Below are positions 1 to 9,494 of a stretch of DNA of 48,543 nt, piece after piece (within the stretch, counting starts at the first letter, position 1; every line of letters begins with the position of its first letter). The stretch is from positions 1-48,543 of the forward strand of contig CACZRN010000058.1 of assembly GCA_902783625.1 (NCBI GenBank), read 5' to 3'. The position numbers and the translations under genes are program-made. The notes under the pieces were generated by a model. That model was not told where the DNA came from. It worked only from the letters and a program-made list of their open reading frames with translations, and made no database searches. Source of the DNA: an uncultured Prevotellaceae bacterium (GTDB lineage Bacteria; Bacteroidota; Bacteroidia; Bacteroidales; Bacteroidaceae).

Positions 1-61
1 CGAATACCCGCTGTTGAGTATCAGATGCGGGATAATGAATCGTCAATAATACCCTTTTTAT

Positions 62-1099
62 ATGAGCAACGTTATTATACCTCCCGGCTATCGCACTGCT
101 ATTGATGCTCGCCGCACAGAGCAAGGCATAAAACTTATAAAAGACTTCTTCCAGCAGAATCTCAGTACCGAGCTTCGTCTGCGACGTGTCACTGCACCGC
201 TGTTTGTGCTCAGCGGCATGGGCATCAACGACGACCTCAACGGTGTTGAGCGTGCCGTGTCGTTCCCCGTGAAAGCCCTTGGCGACAAACGAGCCGAGGT
301 GGTCCATTCGCTTGCCAAATGGAAGCGGCTGACACTTGCTGAATATGGTGTCGAGCCCGGGCATGGCATCTATACCGATATGAACGCCATCCGTGCCGAC
401 GAAGAGCTTGACAATCTCCACTCACTCTATGTCGATCAATGGGACTGGGAAGCTGTCATCACCCCTTCCGAACGAAACCTCGACATGCTGAAGAGCACCG
501 TCGAACGCATCTATCAGGCACTCCTTCGCACCGAATATCTCACTTGCGAGACCTATCCCGAACTGCATCCGTTCCTTCCGCCACGCATACATTTCATTCA
601 TAGCGAAGACCTTCTGCGCATGTACCCCGACCGCACGCCCCATGAGCGTGAAGACCTCATTGCGAAAGAATACGGTGCAGTGTTCATCATCGGCATTGGA
701 GGCAAACTTTCCAACGGTAAACCCCATGACGGCCGTGCTCCCGACTACGACGACTGGTCAACGCCCACCGATGGTGAGCATAGCGGTCTCAACGGCGATA
801 TCATTGTGTGGTATCCTCCACTTGGGCGCTCTGTGGAACTATCGTCAATGGGCATACGTGTCGATCGTGAGTCACTCCTGCGGCAGTTGCAGTTGTCGAA
901 TCAAGAAGAGCGCGAATCACTATATTTTCATCAGCAGTTGCTCTCCGGCCGTCTGCCACTGAGCATAGGCGGTGGAATAGGGCAGAGCCGCCTCTGCATG
1001 GTGCTCCTTCAGAAAGCGCACATCGGTGAGATACAGGCGAGCATCTGGCCCGAAGACATGCGCAAGCAATGCCTCAATGCTGGGATAAGACTCATTTAG
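62..1099 (+). CDS. asnA: Aspartate--ammonia ligase (asparagine synthetase A)
   Basis: Makes asparagine from aspartate, ammonia and ATP in the cytoplasm. The 345-residue protein has the usual AsnA length (about 330). Visible family blocks are LSGMGINDDLNG (about 50-61), the HSLAKWKR segment (82-89), GIYTDMNAIR (102-111), YVDQWDWE (123-130) and, near the C-terminus, GGGIGQSR, which corresponds to the ATP-binding motif 3 of the class II aminoacyl-tRNA-synthetase fold this enzyme shares. The first ATG gives the expected N-terminus. It is the only plus-strand gene in this part of the window and converges with dnaX. No clear promoter is visible in the 61 bases upstream, so it may lie outside the window. 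Confidence 0.97.
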   Translation: MSNVIIPPGYRTAIDARRTEQGIKLIKDFFQQNLSTELRLRRVTAPLFVLSGMGINDDLNGVERAVSFPVKALGDKRAEVVHSLAKWKRLTLAEYGVEPGHGIYTDMNAIRADEELDNLHSLYVDQWDWEAVITPSERNLDMLKSTVERIYQALLRTEYLTCETYPELHPFLPPRIHFIHSEDLLRMYPDRTPHEREDLIAKEYGAVFIIGIGGKLSNGKPHDGRAPDYDDWSTPTDGEHSGLNGDIIVWYPPLGRSVELSSMGIRVDRESLLRQLQLSNQEERESLYFHQQLLSGRLPLSIGGGIGQSRLCMVLLQKAHIGEIQASIWPEDMRKQCLNAGIRLI

Positions 1100-1190
1100 C
1101 TCAAAGATCTTTTCCTAAGAGAACAAGCAATAAAATAATTCTCAGGACACAAAACACCTGTTAAGGAAATTCTATAAAAATGCCCATTTA

Positions 1191-1280
1191 GCATTAAAGG
1201 GGCTCTTAATCGGCGGTAAAGAGCCCGTTTATTGACAGTAAAGAGCCTCTTTATTGACGGTAAAGAGCCTCTTTGCTCTA
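1191..1280. repeat. 22-base tandem repeat array, site 1 (about 4 units)
   Basis: Three units start at 1215, 1237 and 1259, exactly 22 bases apart, with the form GGTAAAGAGCCTCTTTATTGAC. A diverged fourth precedes them (1191-1214). The core AAAGAGCCTCTTT is a dyad: AAAGAG and CTCTTT are reverse complements around a single C. The same family recurs at six other intergenic sites in this window. Confidence 0.9.
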
Positions 1281-1359
1281 AGAGTTGATGGCAAATAATT
1301 TGTATACTGTAATTTTCCTTCAGATATAGTCATTCTGGCAGTTGGTATGGGGGTATATC

Positions 1360-1410
1360 AAAAGCCGACAGACAAGTGATAGGTTGTTGTAAATCTCTTG
1401 CCGTCGGCTA
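1360..1410 (-). terminator. Probable rho-independent terminator of dnaX
   Basis: Read on the minus strand, AGCCGAC (1409-1403) pairs with GTCGGCT (1369-1363). A further CAAG/CTTG pairing lies inside, and TTTT follows the stem. It begins about 20 bases after the dnaX stop codon. The loop is long, so the strength is uncertain. Confidence 0.55.
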
Positions 1411-1429
1411 TGATAATAATGGTTGTCGT

Positions 1430-3235
1430 TTAGTTTTCCAACACTAGTTTGAATTTGTCGCACAGTGTCTCCACGGCTGGATTGCTCTGTCGCAGCTGGT
1501 CGAGCAGTTCGCGCGGGGAGTAGTATCTGCGCACCTCGTGGCTCTCCGCTGCGCGCAGGGAGAGGGTGATATTGTTGTTGTGCAGACTGTTGCGCATGGT
1601 CTTCTGCAGACGGAGTCGTATCTGCTGCATCTCCTCGAGGAGTATCTGATTGTCGGCGACGACCTCCACCTCGGGGTATTGGGTGATATGCGGGGTGAGA
1701 TTGCGCAGTCGCATGGCGATGGCGATGCCGTTGCGCTTCATCCTGTTGCACATGGCCACCCACTCGCGTGTGAGCTCCTCATCGGTGAAGATGTTGTCTT
1801 CGGTTGTCTCCTCAGGCAGCTCGATCTTTTCTTCTACCTTTGTCGCCCGCTGTCGGTTGATTATCCCGGCGATGGAGACTGATATGTCGTCGAGTCGCAA
1901 GCGTGTCGTCTGGCCTTTTGCTTTCGCCTGTTGCGTGCCCTGCGCTGTCGTTGCTGCCTGTTGTGTCGTTGCGCTGTCGTTGGCTGCTGTTGTGCGGTGC
2001 AGCGGTATGGCGTCGGTCTTTCTCTTTGCGCTCTCAGCGACGGCCACCTGTCCTGCCGCGATTTGCTGAGATGCTATAATCTTGTTGAACAGGGATTTCA
2101 GTCGCTTAGGGCTACGCCCCGCCGCGGGCTCATCGTCGTCGGGTTGTGTTATCTGTCCTACGCGGATGAGTGTTATCTCTGCCAGCAGTCGTTTGTTGTT
2201 CGACATCTTGTATGTGGTGTCGCACTCGTTCATTATCTTCAGTGCCTGATAGAGGAACTTCGGTGTGCATCGTGCCGCTTGCTGCTGATAGCGTTGCCGC
2301 TGCTGCTCGCTCATGTCGAGCATGGGCAGTGTCTGCGCGTCTTTGGCGAGCATGATGTTGCGTGTGTGTGATGCCAGTCCGAGGATGGTGTTGCCGGGGT
2401 CGAAGCCGTTGCTGATGACGGTATTGAAGAGTGATATCATGTCGGCAACTTTGTTGTCGAGTGCAAGGTCGATGAGCTGGAAATAGTTGTCAATGTCGAG
2501 CACGTTGAGGTCTTCACGCACACGGTCGTAAGTGATGTTGCCTTGGCAGAAGCTTGCTGCCTGATCGAAGATAGACAGTGCGTCGCGCATGCCTCCGTCG
2601 GCTTTCTCTGCGATGAGTGCGAGCGACTCCTCGTCGTAGCTGATGCCTTCCTTGGCGGCTACCTCTTTAAGGTGTGCGATGATGTTTGCCACCGACATCC
2701 GCTCGAAGTCGTAGATCTGGCATCGTGAGAGGATGGTGGGCAGTATCTTCTGCTTCTCTGTGGTGGCGAGGATGAAGATGACGTGTGCGGGTGGTTCCTC
2801 GAGAGTCTTGAGGAAGGCATTGAATGCCGATGTTGAGAGCATGTGCACCTCGTCGATGATGAACACCTTGTAGCGTCCCACCTGTGGTGGTATGCGTGTC
2901 TGCTCCATGAGTTGCTTGATGTGGTCGATGCCGTTGTTGCTTGCCGCATCGAGTTCGAAGATGTTGTACGACCGTCCTTCGTCGGATGCCTTGCAGCTCT
3001 CGCAGTGTCCGCATGCCTCGCCGTCGGGGGTGGGGGTGAGGCAGTTGATGGCTTTTGCGAAGATGCGTGCGCATGTTGTCTTACCCACTCCGCGTGGTCC
3101 GCAGAAGAGGTATGCATGTGCGAGCTTGCCGCTCTTTACGGCATTCTTCAGCGTGGTGGTGAGGGCATGCTGTCCTATCACGGTGTCGAACGACGTAGGG
3201 CGATATTTGCGTGCCGAAACGATATATTCTTCCAT
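1430..3235 (-). CDS. dnaX: DNA polymerase III subunit gamma/tau
   Basis: This is the ATPase of the clamp loader that places the beta sliding clamp on DNA during replication. The 601-residue protein has the P-loop GPRGVGKT at 46-53, the four zinc-ligand cysteines at 65, 75, 78 and 81, the Walker B motif DEVH at 128-131 and the SRC sensor region near 170. A poorly conserved tau-type C-terminus from about 370 is rich in Ala, Thr and Gln. I see no A-rich programmed-frameshift site in the middle of the gene, so a separate gamma form is not suggested. It lies about 100 bases downstream of the SSF symporter on the same strand, probably under its own promoter. Confidence 0.97.
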   Translation of the reverse strand: MEEYIVSARKYRPTSFDTVIGQHALTTTLKNAVKSGKLAHAYLFCGPRGVGKTTCARIFAKAINCLTPTPDGEACGHCESCKASDEGRSYNIFELDAASNNGIDHIKQLMEQTRIPPQVGRYKVFIIDEVHMLSTSAFNAFLKTLEEPPAHVIFILATTEKQKILPTILSRCQIYDFERMSVANIIAHLKEVAAKEGISYDEESLALIAEKADGGMRDALSIFDQAASFCQGNITYDRVREDLNVLDIDNYFQLIDLALDNKVADMISLFNTVISNGFDPGNTILGLASHTRNIMLAKDAQTLPMLDMSEQQRQRYQQQAARCTPKFLYQALKIMNECDTTYKMSNNKRLLAEITLIRVGQITQPDDDEPAAGRSPKRLKSLFNKIIASQQIAAGQVAVAESAKRKTDAIPLHRTTAANDSATTQQAATTAQGTQQAKAKGQTTRLRLDDISVSIAGIINRQRATKVEEKIELPEETTEDNIFTDEELTREWVAMCNRMKRNGIAIAMRLRNLTPHITQYPEVEVVADNQILLEEMQQIRLRLQKTMRNSLHNNNITLSLRAAESHEVRRYYSPRELLDQLRQSNPAVETLCDKFKLVLEN

Positions 3236-3263
3236 AGGTATGTTGTGGTTATACTATTCCGTG

Positions 3264-3271
3264 CGAAGTTA
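3264..3271 (-). promoter_or_regulatory. Possible -7 element upstream of dnaX
   Basis: The minus strand reads TAACTTCG here, one base off the Bacteroidetes TAnnTTTG element, 29 bases before the dnaX ATG. No convincing TTTG box is seen at the usual distance, so the call is weak. Confidence 0.35.
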
Positions 3272-3336
3272 CTAACTTTTTTACTAATTTCAGCAGGTTA
3301 TGGCTGCATTTTTTTATTTTTATTTTCTCATACTCT

Positions 3337-4785
3337 TTACCTTCGGAATGCTGCAAGACCGAGGAAGGTGAGCAGTCCGTTGAGCATGAGCAGTTCGTAG
3401 CCGAAGTGATAGCCTGTGGCATGGAGGGTGATGAGGGATATGGCGTGGCATACCAGCGGTGAGAGTAGACAAATGATGTAGGGTGCTATGCCTTCGTTGC
3501 GGTTGGCGTTGGTGTCTTTCCCACAGCAGATGGCATAGGCGAATAGTCCGAGCAGCGGACCGTAGGTGTAGGAGCAAAGGGTGTAGATGGCATCGATGAT
3601 GCTTGTGGAGTTGAGATTATCCACGGCTATGATTATTGCGATGAACACTGCTGCGATGGCTATGTGCACCTTGCGACGCAGATGTTCGTCATCGGGGCGA
3701 CGGAAGATATCCACACAGCAACTGGTAGTCATCGCTGTTAGTGCCGAGTCGGCAGAAGAGAACGATGCCGCTACTATTCCCAACGTAAAGAGCACTACCA
3801 CGCTCTGCCCCAAGAGTCCTGTGGCAGCAAACATCGGCAACAACTCGTCGCCGGCAGTGGGAATGGCGATACCTTTGTGTGTGGCGAGGATGGTGAGCAG
3901 TATGCCGAGTGAGAGAAACAGAAGATTGGCAGGGAAGAACAGTGTGCCGTAGGTACACATGTCTTTCTGTGCCTCGCGCAGATTGCGGCAGGTGAGGTTT
4001 TTCTGCATCATATCCTGATCGAGTCCCGTCATCACTATCACGATGAATATCCCCGAGAAGAACTGCTTGAAGAAGTTTTGTCGCGACATCCAGTCGTCGA
4101 ACACAAATATGCGTGAGCCTTCGTCGGCACGTATCGCGCTGATTGCCTCGGCTGGTGTCATGCCCAGTTGCCGCACCACGCTGATGATGATGAGTATCAA
4201 CGCAGCAAACATACAGGCTGTCTGCAGTGTATCGGTCCACACCAGGGTGCGTATGCCTGAGCGGCGCGTGTAGAGCCATATGAGAAGCACCATGGTAAGT
4301 ACCGTGAGTGGGAATGGTATGCCATAGTGGGCGAGCATGAAGCGATGTAGAATCATGCATACGAGATAAAAGCGTATGGCGGCTCCTGTCATCTTCGAGA
4401 GCAGGAAGAATGCTGCTCCTGAGCGATACGACTGTCGCCCAAGTCGCTGATTTAGATAGGAGTAGATGGTTGTGAGATTGTTGCGATAGAATAGTGGCAG
4501 GAGGATGAAAGCCACGGCGATGTATCCGAAGATGAATCCTATGCATGTCTGCAGATATGTCATCTGTGTCTGCATCACCATTCCCGGCACACTGACGAAT
4601 GTCACTCCCGATATCGAGGCCCCAATCATGCCGAACGCCACCATGTACCACGGCGACTGTCTGCGTCCGCGGAAAAAGGTGTCGTTGTCTGACTGCCGTG
4701 ATGTAAAGCGGCTCAGCAGCAGGAGAAGGGCGAAGTATGCAGCAATAGTGAAGAGGATTAGCATGAGTAGAAGGATTTGCTTCAC
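3337..4785 (-). CDS. Sodium:solute symporter (SSF) family transporter
   Basis: A 482-residue inner-membrane protein with about 13 hydrophobic segments, the size and topology of the sodium/solute symporter family. Family-like stretches include the GASISGVTFVSVPG region (about 54-67) in the early sodium-site helix and the SFSSADSALTAMTT region (about 340) that corresponds to the conserved SSADS sodium-binding segment. It starts 65 bases after the stop of the GH92 mannosidase and is probably the last gene of the mannose operon. From that context it could import a released sugar, but substrate cannot be read from sequence and sialic acid, other sugars or organic acids are equally compatible. Confidence 0.9.
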   Translation of the reverse strand: MKQILLLMLILFTIAAYFALLLLLSRFTSRQSDNDTFFRGRRQSPWYMVAFGMIGASISGVTFVSVPGMVMQTQMTYLQTCIGFIFGYIAVAFILLPLFYRNNLTTIYSYLNQRLGRQSYRSGAAFFLLSKMTGAAIRFYLVCMILHRFMLAHYGIPFPLTVLTMVLLIWLYTRRSGIRTLVWTDTLQTACMFAALILIIISVVRQLGMTPAEAISAIRADEGSRIFVFDDWMSRQNFFKQFFSGIFIVIVMTGLDQDMMQKNLTCRNLREAQKDMCTYGTLFFPANLLFLSLGILLTILATHKGIAIPTAGDELLPMFAATGLLGQSVVVLFTLGIVAASFSSADSALTAMTTSCCVDIFRRPDDEHLRRKVHIAIAAVFIAIIIAVDNLNSTSIIDAIYTLCSYTYGPLLGLFAYAICCGKDTNANRNEGIAPYIICLLSPLVCHAISLITLHATGYHFGYELLMLNGLLTFLGLAAFRR

Positions 4786-4850
4786 TTGCGGTCAGTGGGT
4801 ATCACTGCGCCTGGCAAGACTCAAGACAAATGTTTTTACATTTTGACTTT

Positions 4851-7202
4851 TCAATATTTATCAGTGGGTGTTGCGGATGGTGTGATGTCGAGATTTCCGC
4901 CACGTGTCAGTTGTTCGAAACTGATATGCGGTGTGTGGAGGGTGTTGCCATTGAGGGCGAATCTGCTCACATACATCTTTTCGGGAGTATTGCCTTTGGC
5001 TGTGATGACGAATTTCTTGCCTTTGTGATAACGTGGGTTGAGCTTTATCTCCACCTTGTCGAATATTGTCGAGCCGATACCCATCGTAGGTTGCACTGCA
5101 GTAAGTCCTTTGACATCGAATAGTCCGATAGACGATATCACATACCATGCACCGAGCTGCCCCTGGTCTTCGTCTTGTCCGTAACCATATCCGTGTATGC
5201 CGTCGGTGCCGTAGAATTCGTTTAGTATTGCCCTCACCCATTTTTGCGTCAGTGATGGTCGCCCTGCTTCGTTGAAGAGCCACGAGATGTGGAGACATGG
5301 CTGGTTGCCTTGATTGTAGAGAGTGCGCAGTCCGGCAAATGCCCCCACCTCAGTGCCGCCACTGAATATCTTTGGTTGGGAGAGCGTGAAGATGCTGTCG
5401 AGGCGAGCGTTGAACACATCGCCTCCAACCTTTGCCACAAGATTCTCGACATCGTGTGGCACGTAGAAGGTGTATTGCCATGCGTTGCCTTCCTGAAATC
5501 CACGCCACACCTGCATGGGGTCGAAGTGAGCTATGAACTCGCCGTTGCGCAGACGAGGACGAACGAAGTTAAGCTTATCGTCGTAGATGCGCTCCCATCC
5601 TTTCGACAATGACATCAGCTGAGTGTAGTCGTTGTGATGACCTGTCTGCTGTGCCAGTTGTGCTGTGGCATAAGCAGAGTAGGCATACTCCAAGGTGTGG
5701 GATGCCGAGAACATGAATGTCTCGTCTGGTCCCTTACCCTCTTCGGCATGAGGCACGTAGCCATATTTCACGAACAGATCGGTGTCGGACTTTCCTGCTC
5801 CGAGTGGACGGTTGCTTCCTTCAAGCTCATTCTTGCGGCATGCCTCGTAAGCCAGACTGATGTCGAAGTCGCGTATGCCACATTGATATGCGGCATCAAT
5901 CATCAGCGAGAGTTGATTTGTGCCCACTCCCGACACAAACCGTGAGTTTGCCAAGCCGTCGCCAAGCCATCCGCAGTCTTTGTATATCTGCAAGTGAGAA
6001 CTTATGAAGTCTGACAGATGCTCAGGATATGCTATTGCCCACAGTTGTGTGAGATTCCACTGTGCACCCCACATGGCATCGGTATTGTAAACGTTGAATG
6101 CGGGTTTGCCATTCTTCGATGGTATTCTCCCCACAGTGCCGTCATGCTTGGGATAATCACCGCTGCAGTCGCTGCATATTCCTCTGCCGAGTAGGGCATG
6201 ATAGAGTCCGGTGTAGAATTTTGTCTTGTCGGCTTCGATACTGGTCTCCACCTTTATCCGCCCCAAGTAGTTGTTCCATATCTTCTCTGCCCTTTGCCGT
6301 GCTTTGTCGAACGACATTGAGCGGGCCTCCTTCTGACGATTGAGTCTGGCATTCTCGACTGAGGTATATGATATTCCTACCTTTGCAGTTACTGCCTCGC
6401 CATAGCTGGTGGGAAACTCAATATATAGTCCTGCTCCCCTGCCGGTAGCCTTCTTCTCATTTGCTCTTACACTCTTTCTGTCGAACACTCCAAAGCATAC
6501 TGCCTTCTTGTCGATGGAAGCAGAGAAATATATCGGCACCTCGGCACCCGGCTGATATTTCTTCACATACTCAGGCATTGTCACCACCCAGCCCTCTATG
6601 CTGCCGTCGGGCATCATCTCCACCGAGGCGTCTTTCACAGCACCGCTTTCACCCATCCTGCTTCCGATGTTGAAGATGATACGGCTATGCTCATCGTCGG
6701 GGAATGTGAATCTTTGAAATGCCACTCGCTCGGTAGCCGTGAGTTCTGCCTTGATATAGTAGTCGTTGAGAATCACTGAGTAATATCCTGGCTTTGCTAT
6801 CTCACTGTCATGACTATATCCAGAGCGATAGCCACGGGGAGCCTTGCCATCGGGATGCCCGGGGATATTCACGGGAGTATCCTTACCCCGTGTTGCCATG
6901 AGGGTGATGCCACCTACCTGAAACTCATGCACACAGGGGAATCCCTCTATCGATGTGTCGCGGTAGTCGTAGCCTGTTGCCTCCCATCCGTCTTTGTTAC
7001 CCAGATGTCCGTTGGTTGAAGGCCCTGGCTTTGCCATACCAAAGGGCAGCGCACCGGGAGCGAAGTGGAAGTAACGGCAGTGGGCAGTGCCGATGCGGGG
7101 TTCTACATAGTCGCTGTATCGCTTCACATCTTTATTGCTCCCCACCGCAACACCCTGTGCTGCGATAATCGTGAGCAGTGTTGTCAGAAATATTTTGTTC
7201 AT
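4851..7202 (-). CDS. GH92-family alpha-mannosidase, secreted
   Basis: Predicted calcium-dependent exo-alpha-mannosidase acting in the periplasm or at the cell surface. The 783-residue protein begins with a signal peptide (about 1-21), has the N-terminal GH92 block GYDYRDTSIEGF at 77-88, and a C-terminal catalytic (alpha/alpha)6 domain with the family-type segments ETFMFSASHTLEYAY and, around 690, GYGQDEDQGQLGAWYV, which holds the acidic residues expected near the calcium and catalytic site. Some usually strong motifs are altered: GNQPCLH where GNEPSHH is common, and GQLGAWY where GQMSAWY is common, so it may be a divergent subfamily. It overlaps the upstream MFS gene by four bases (ATGA), showing translational coupling in the mannose operon. 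Confidence 0.92.
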   Translation of the reverse strand: MNKIFLTTLLTIIAAQGVAVGSNKDVKRYSDYVEPRIGTAHCRYFHFAPGALPFGMAKPGPSTNGHLGNKDGWEATGYDYRDTSIEGFPCVHEFQVGGITLMATRGKDTPVNIPGHPDGKAPRGYRSGYSHDSEIAKPGYYSVILNDYYIKAELTATERVAFQRFTFPDDEHSRIIFNIGSRMGESGAVKDASVEMMPDGSIEGWVVTMPEYVKKYQPGAEVPIYFSASIDKKAVCFGVFDRKSVRANEKKATGRGAGLYIEFPTSYGEAVTAKVGISYTSVENARLNRQKEARSMSFDKARQRAEKIWNNYLGRIKVETSIEADKTKFYTGLYHALLGRGICSDCSGDYPKHDGTVGRIPSKNGKPAFNVYNTDAMWGAQWNLTQLWAIAYPEHLSDFISSHLQIYKDCGWLGDGLANSRFVSGVGTNQLSLMIDAAYQCGIRDFDISLAYEACRKNELEGSNRPLGAGKSDTDLFVKYGYVPHAEEGKGPDETFMFSASHTLEYAYSAYATAQLAQQTGHHNDYTQLMSLSKGWERIYDDKLNFVRPRLRNGEFIAHFDPMQVWRGFQEGNAWQYTFYVPHDVENLVAKVGGDVFNARLDSIFTLSQPKIFSGGTEVGAFAGLRTLYNQGNQPCLHISWLFNEAGRPSLTQKWVRAILNEFYGTDGIHGYGYGQDEDQGQLGAWYVISSIGLFDVKGLTAVQPTMGIGSTIFDKVEIKLNPRYHKGKKFVITAKGNTPEKMYVSRFALNGNTLHTPHISFEQLTRGGNLDITPSATPTDKY

Positions 7203-8398
7203 ACCTTGTCGGTTTGTTTACATGTCATCCAGAACACGAACAGATATGCCACTCCAATGGCAAGCACTGCAATGGCACCCACTTGCCCTACCCAGTCGCT
7301 CGCCACTCCCATCATTATCGGGAACAGTGTGCCACCGAAGAGTCCCATTATCATGAGTCCCGATGCTTCATTCTCCTTACCTGGCACGGCATGCAGTGCA
7401 CGGGCCATGATTATAGAGAACGGATTGCTGTTTGCCAAGCCCATCAGCGCCGTGGCGGCATAGAGTTGCCACTGTGTAGTACCGATGAGCAATCCAGCCA
7501 CTGCAAGAGCCATCAGCACGATGCTCACCACGAGGAAGTGCCAGTCTTTTATACGAGTCATGATAAAACTGCCTGCAAGACAGCCTATGGTGCGGAAGAT
7601 GAAATAGATGCTTGTGGCATATCCTGCTTTCTCGATAGTCCATCCCAAGCGCTCCATGAGTATCTTCGGGGCTGTGGTGTTTATTCCCACGTCAATCCCT
7701 ACGTGGCAGATGATGGCAACGAAGCACATCAGCAGTATGGGTTTCTTCAGCAATCCCAGTGCTGCAGCGAGTCCGTCGAATACCTTCGATGCCGCTGCTT
7801 CTTCTGCCGACTGTGCAAACTCTTCCTTTATCTCTGTCCAATACAATGCCAGTGTCGCTATGACTCCTATAGCCATATATATCGGGAACAGTACCCTCCA
7901 TCCCAGTCCCAGCGTGTTGGCATGTGTCGTTGCTCCCCACGCTGCTATTATCGGTGCCATGAACGAGGCGATGGCTTTGATGAACTGTCCGAAGGTGAGT
8001 GTCGATGCTAGCGACGAGGTACTCTTTGCTGACATTGATGAGTGGAGAGTATCCACCAGCGGATTGAGCGATGTCTGCAGCAGTGTGTTGCCTATTCCCA
8101 ACAGCGAGAAAGCAATGAGCAGTTGCCAGAAATGCTGTGCGAAGATGGGCAATACCATCGCCACGAGTGTCACCACGAGGCTCAGCAATACCATACGCTT
8201 GCGCCCTATGCGGTTCATCAGCAGACTTGTAGGCACTGCAAACAACAGGAACCACAGGAATACGAGCGACGGCAACAGATTTGCCACAGAGTCTGAAAGC
8301 CCCATGTCGGCTTTCACATAGTTGCTTGCTATGCCCACAAGGTCAACAAACCCCATGACAAAGAAGCACATCATTACGGGGATGATTTTCTTATTCAT
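7199..8398 (-). CDS. MFS sugar transporter (fucose-permease-like)
   Basis: A 399-residue inner-membrane protein with about 12 hydrophobic segments. RIGRKR near residue 65 is the MFS loop motif between helices 2 and 3, and GIGNTLLQTSLNPL (about 100-113) resembles the conserved helix-4 region of the fucose/glucose-galactose permease subgroup. Its start overlaps the end of the ROK kinase gene by 8 bases and its stop overlaps the GH92 start as ATGA, so the four genes are read as one message. In this setting the most likely substrate is mannose or a small mannoside; this is inferred from context only. Confidence 0.92.
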   Translation of the reverse strand: MNKKIIPVMMCFFVMGFVDLVGIASNYVKADMGLSDSVANLLPSLVFLWFLLFAVPTSLLMNRIGRKRMVLLSLVVTLVAMVLPIFAQHFWQLLIAFSLLGIGNTLLQTSLNPLVDTLHSSMSAKSTSSLASTLTFGQFIKAIASFMAPIIAAWGATTHANTLGLGWRVLFPIYMAIGVIATLALYWTEIKEEFAQSAEEAAASKVFDGLAAALGLLKKPILLMCFVAIICHVGIDVGINTTAPKILMERLGWTIEKAGYATSIYFIFRTIGCLAGSFIMTRIKDWHFLVVSIVLMALAVAGLLIGTTQWQLYAATALMGLANSNPFSIIMARALHAVPGKENEASGLMIMGLFGGTLFPIMMGVASDWVGQVGAIAVLAIGVAYLFVFWMTCKQTDKV

Positions 8399-9494
8399 GC
8401 TGTTTTTCTTTTATTTGCAATTGTCTTGCGGCATAGGCGTATGCACCATACATGATACTCTTGCTTGCTCCGTTCTTCGACAGTCCCACGCAGATGCTCC
8501 TCTCTTTCAGATAAGGCACGCATGTCTCGCTGCGGGGTATCTTCACCTGCTCCACACCGCTACTGAGGAATTCCTTGCGCTGTGCAGCGTCTTCCCAGTT
8601 ATATACCTTCATCTGCAGCAGCGGGAATCTGCCTCCTCCGAATGTCGATGCCTCGCCACGCAATGCATCCACTACACCAGGCATGATATACTTCCCAGCC
8701 CCTGCCAGTCCGCCGCCAATAACCACCAGTCCGTCGACGATGTTAAGCACATTCACCAATGTCTCGCCAATGGCTGTGCCTAGCTCACGGAATGCATCGC
8801 GTGCTGCCGTAGCATTGCCGTCACGCTCTCCCTCGGCAATGAGGAAAATGTCGTAGGGTGTCAGCTCTGCAGCGGATAGCGATGATCTCTCTTCATACAC
8901 TCGTTTTACGGCACGTATGCTCACACTCTCCTCGGCTATCATCTCGGGATATAGCTTGTTGCGTGTGCACCACACATCACCGCCGCAGCTGTTGTCGCCC
9001 CGCAGCAGTATGCCGTCGAGCACCACACCGCATCCGAAACCGGTGCCCAATGTGATACCTACCACGTTGCGGTATTGCCTCTCACTGCCCGAAGCACGCA
9101 ATGCCTCGTTCACCTCTGGCAGGAAACCGGCAAGTGCCTCACCGTAGGCAAACAGATTGCCGTCGTTGTTGATATACACGGGTATGCCGAACTCTCTCTC
9201 GAGGTATGGTCCCAACGCAATGCCACCCCTGAATGCGGGCAGATTACCTAAGTCGCCAATCACACCACGCTCGTAGTCGGCAGGACCGGGAAAGGCAAAG
9301 CTGATGGCATCGGGTTCGTAGGCAAGCTGCTGCTTAACCATGTTGAAACCTTTCACTATCTGTGCAAGACAGTCATCGATATTGTCTGCGCAGGAGTCGA
9401 GCCTGATAGGACTCACCACCTCCTGATAGTCCTCCATGGCAGAGAACACAAAATTGGTACCCCCTGCATCGAGGGTAAGAACTGTTTTCTTCAT
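8391..9494 (-). CDS. ROK-family sugar kinase
   Basis: Predicted cytoplasmic hexokinase (mannokinase, glucokinase or fructokinase) of the ROK family. The N-terminal phosphate-binding motif LDAGGTN sits at residues 7-13 and NNDGNLFAYGEA carries the catalytic Asp of the NDxN motif. I chose the ATG at 9494, which forms an ATGA overlap with the manA stop; an in-frame ATG nine codons upstream would add an uncharacteristic tail. The protein (367 residues) is longer than typical ROK kinases and lacks the usual CxCGxxGCxE zinc motif. The corresponding region reads SCGGDVWCTRNK, so zinc binding may be lost or different. The place between manA and a sugar transporter fits phosphorylation of mannose. Confidence 0.9.
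   Translation of the reverse strand: MKKTVLTLDAGGTNFVFSAMEDYQEVVSPIRLDSCADNIDDCLAQIVKGFNMVKQQLAYEPDAISFAFPGPADYERGVIGDLGNLPAFRGGIALGPYLEREFGIPVYINNDGNLFAYGEALAGFLPEVNEALRASGSERQYRNVVGITLGTGFGCGVVLDGILLRGDNSCGGDVWCTRNKLYPEMIAEESVSIRAVKRVYEERSSLSAAELTPYDIFLIAEGERDGNATAARDAFRELGTAIGETLVNVLNIVDGLVVIGGGLAGAGKYIMPGVVDALRGEASTFGGGRFPLLQMKVYNWEDAAQRKEFLSSGVEQVKIPRSETCVPYLKERSICVGLSKNGASKSIMYGAYAYAARQLQIKEKQHE

Larger units (their letters stand above)
1100..1429. other. Convergent intergenic region asnA/dnaX
   Basis: This 330-base gap separates the 3' ends of asnA and dnaX. It holds a tandem 22-base repeat array (1191-1280) and, at 1360-1410, a hairpin followed by a T-run on the minus strand that probably ends dnaX transcription. 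I see no reading frame of interest and no RNA gene. Confidence 0.7.

Noticed and set aside
1-61. Possible promoter or leader of asnA
   Set aside because: No TAnnTTTG element or stable structure could be identified in these few bases.
3689-4651. 320-codon minus-strand frame overlapping the SSF gene
   Set aside because: It is a shifted frame inside the transporter gene, very rich in His and Arg, with no membrane or domain pattern.
7178-8011. 277-codon plus-strand frame opposite the MFS gene
   Set aside because: It is antisense to a convincing transporter and has the Cys/His-rich look of a shadow frame.
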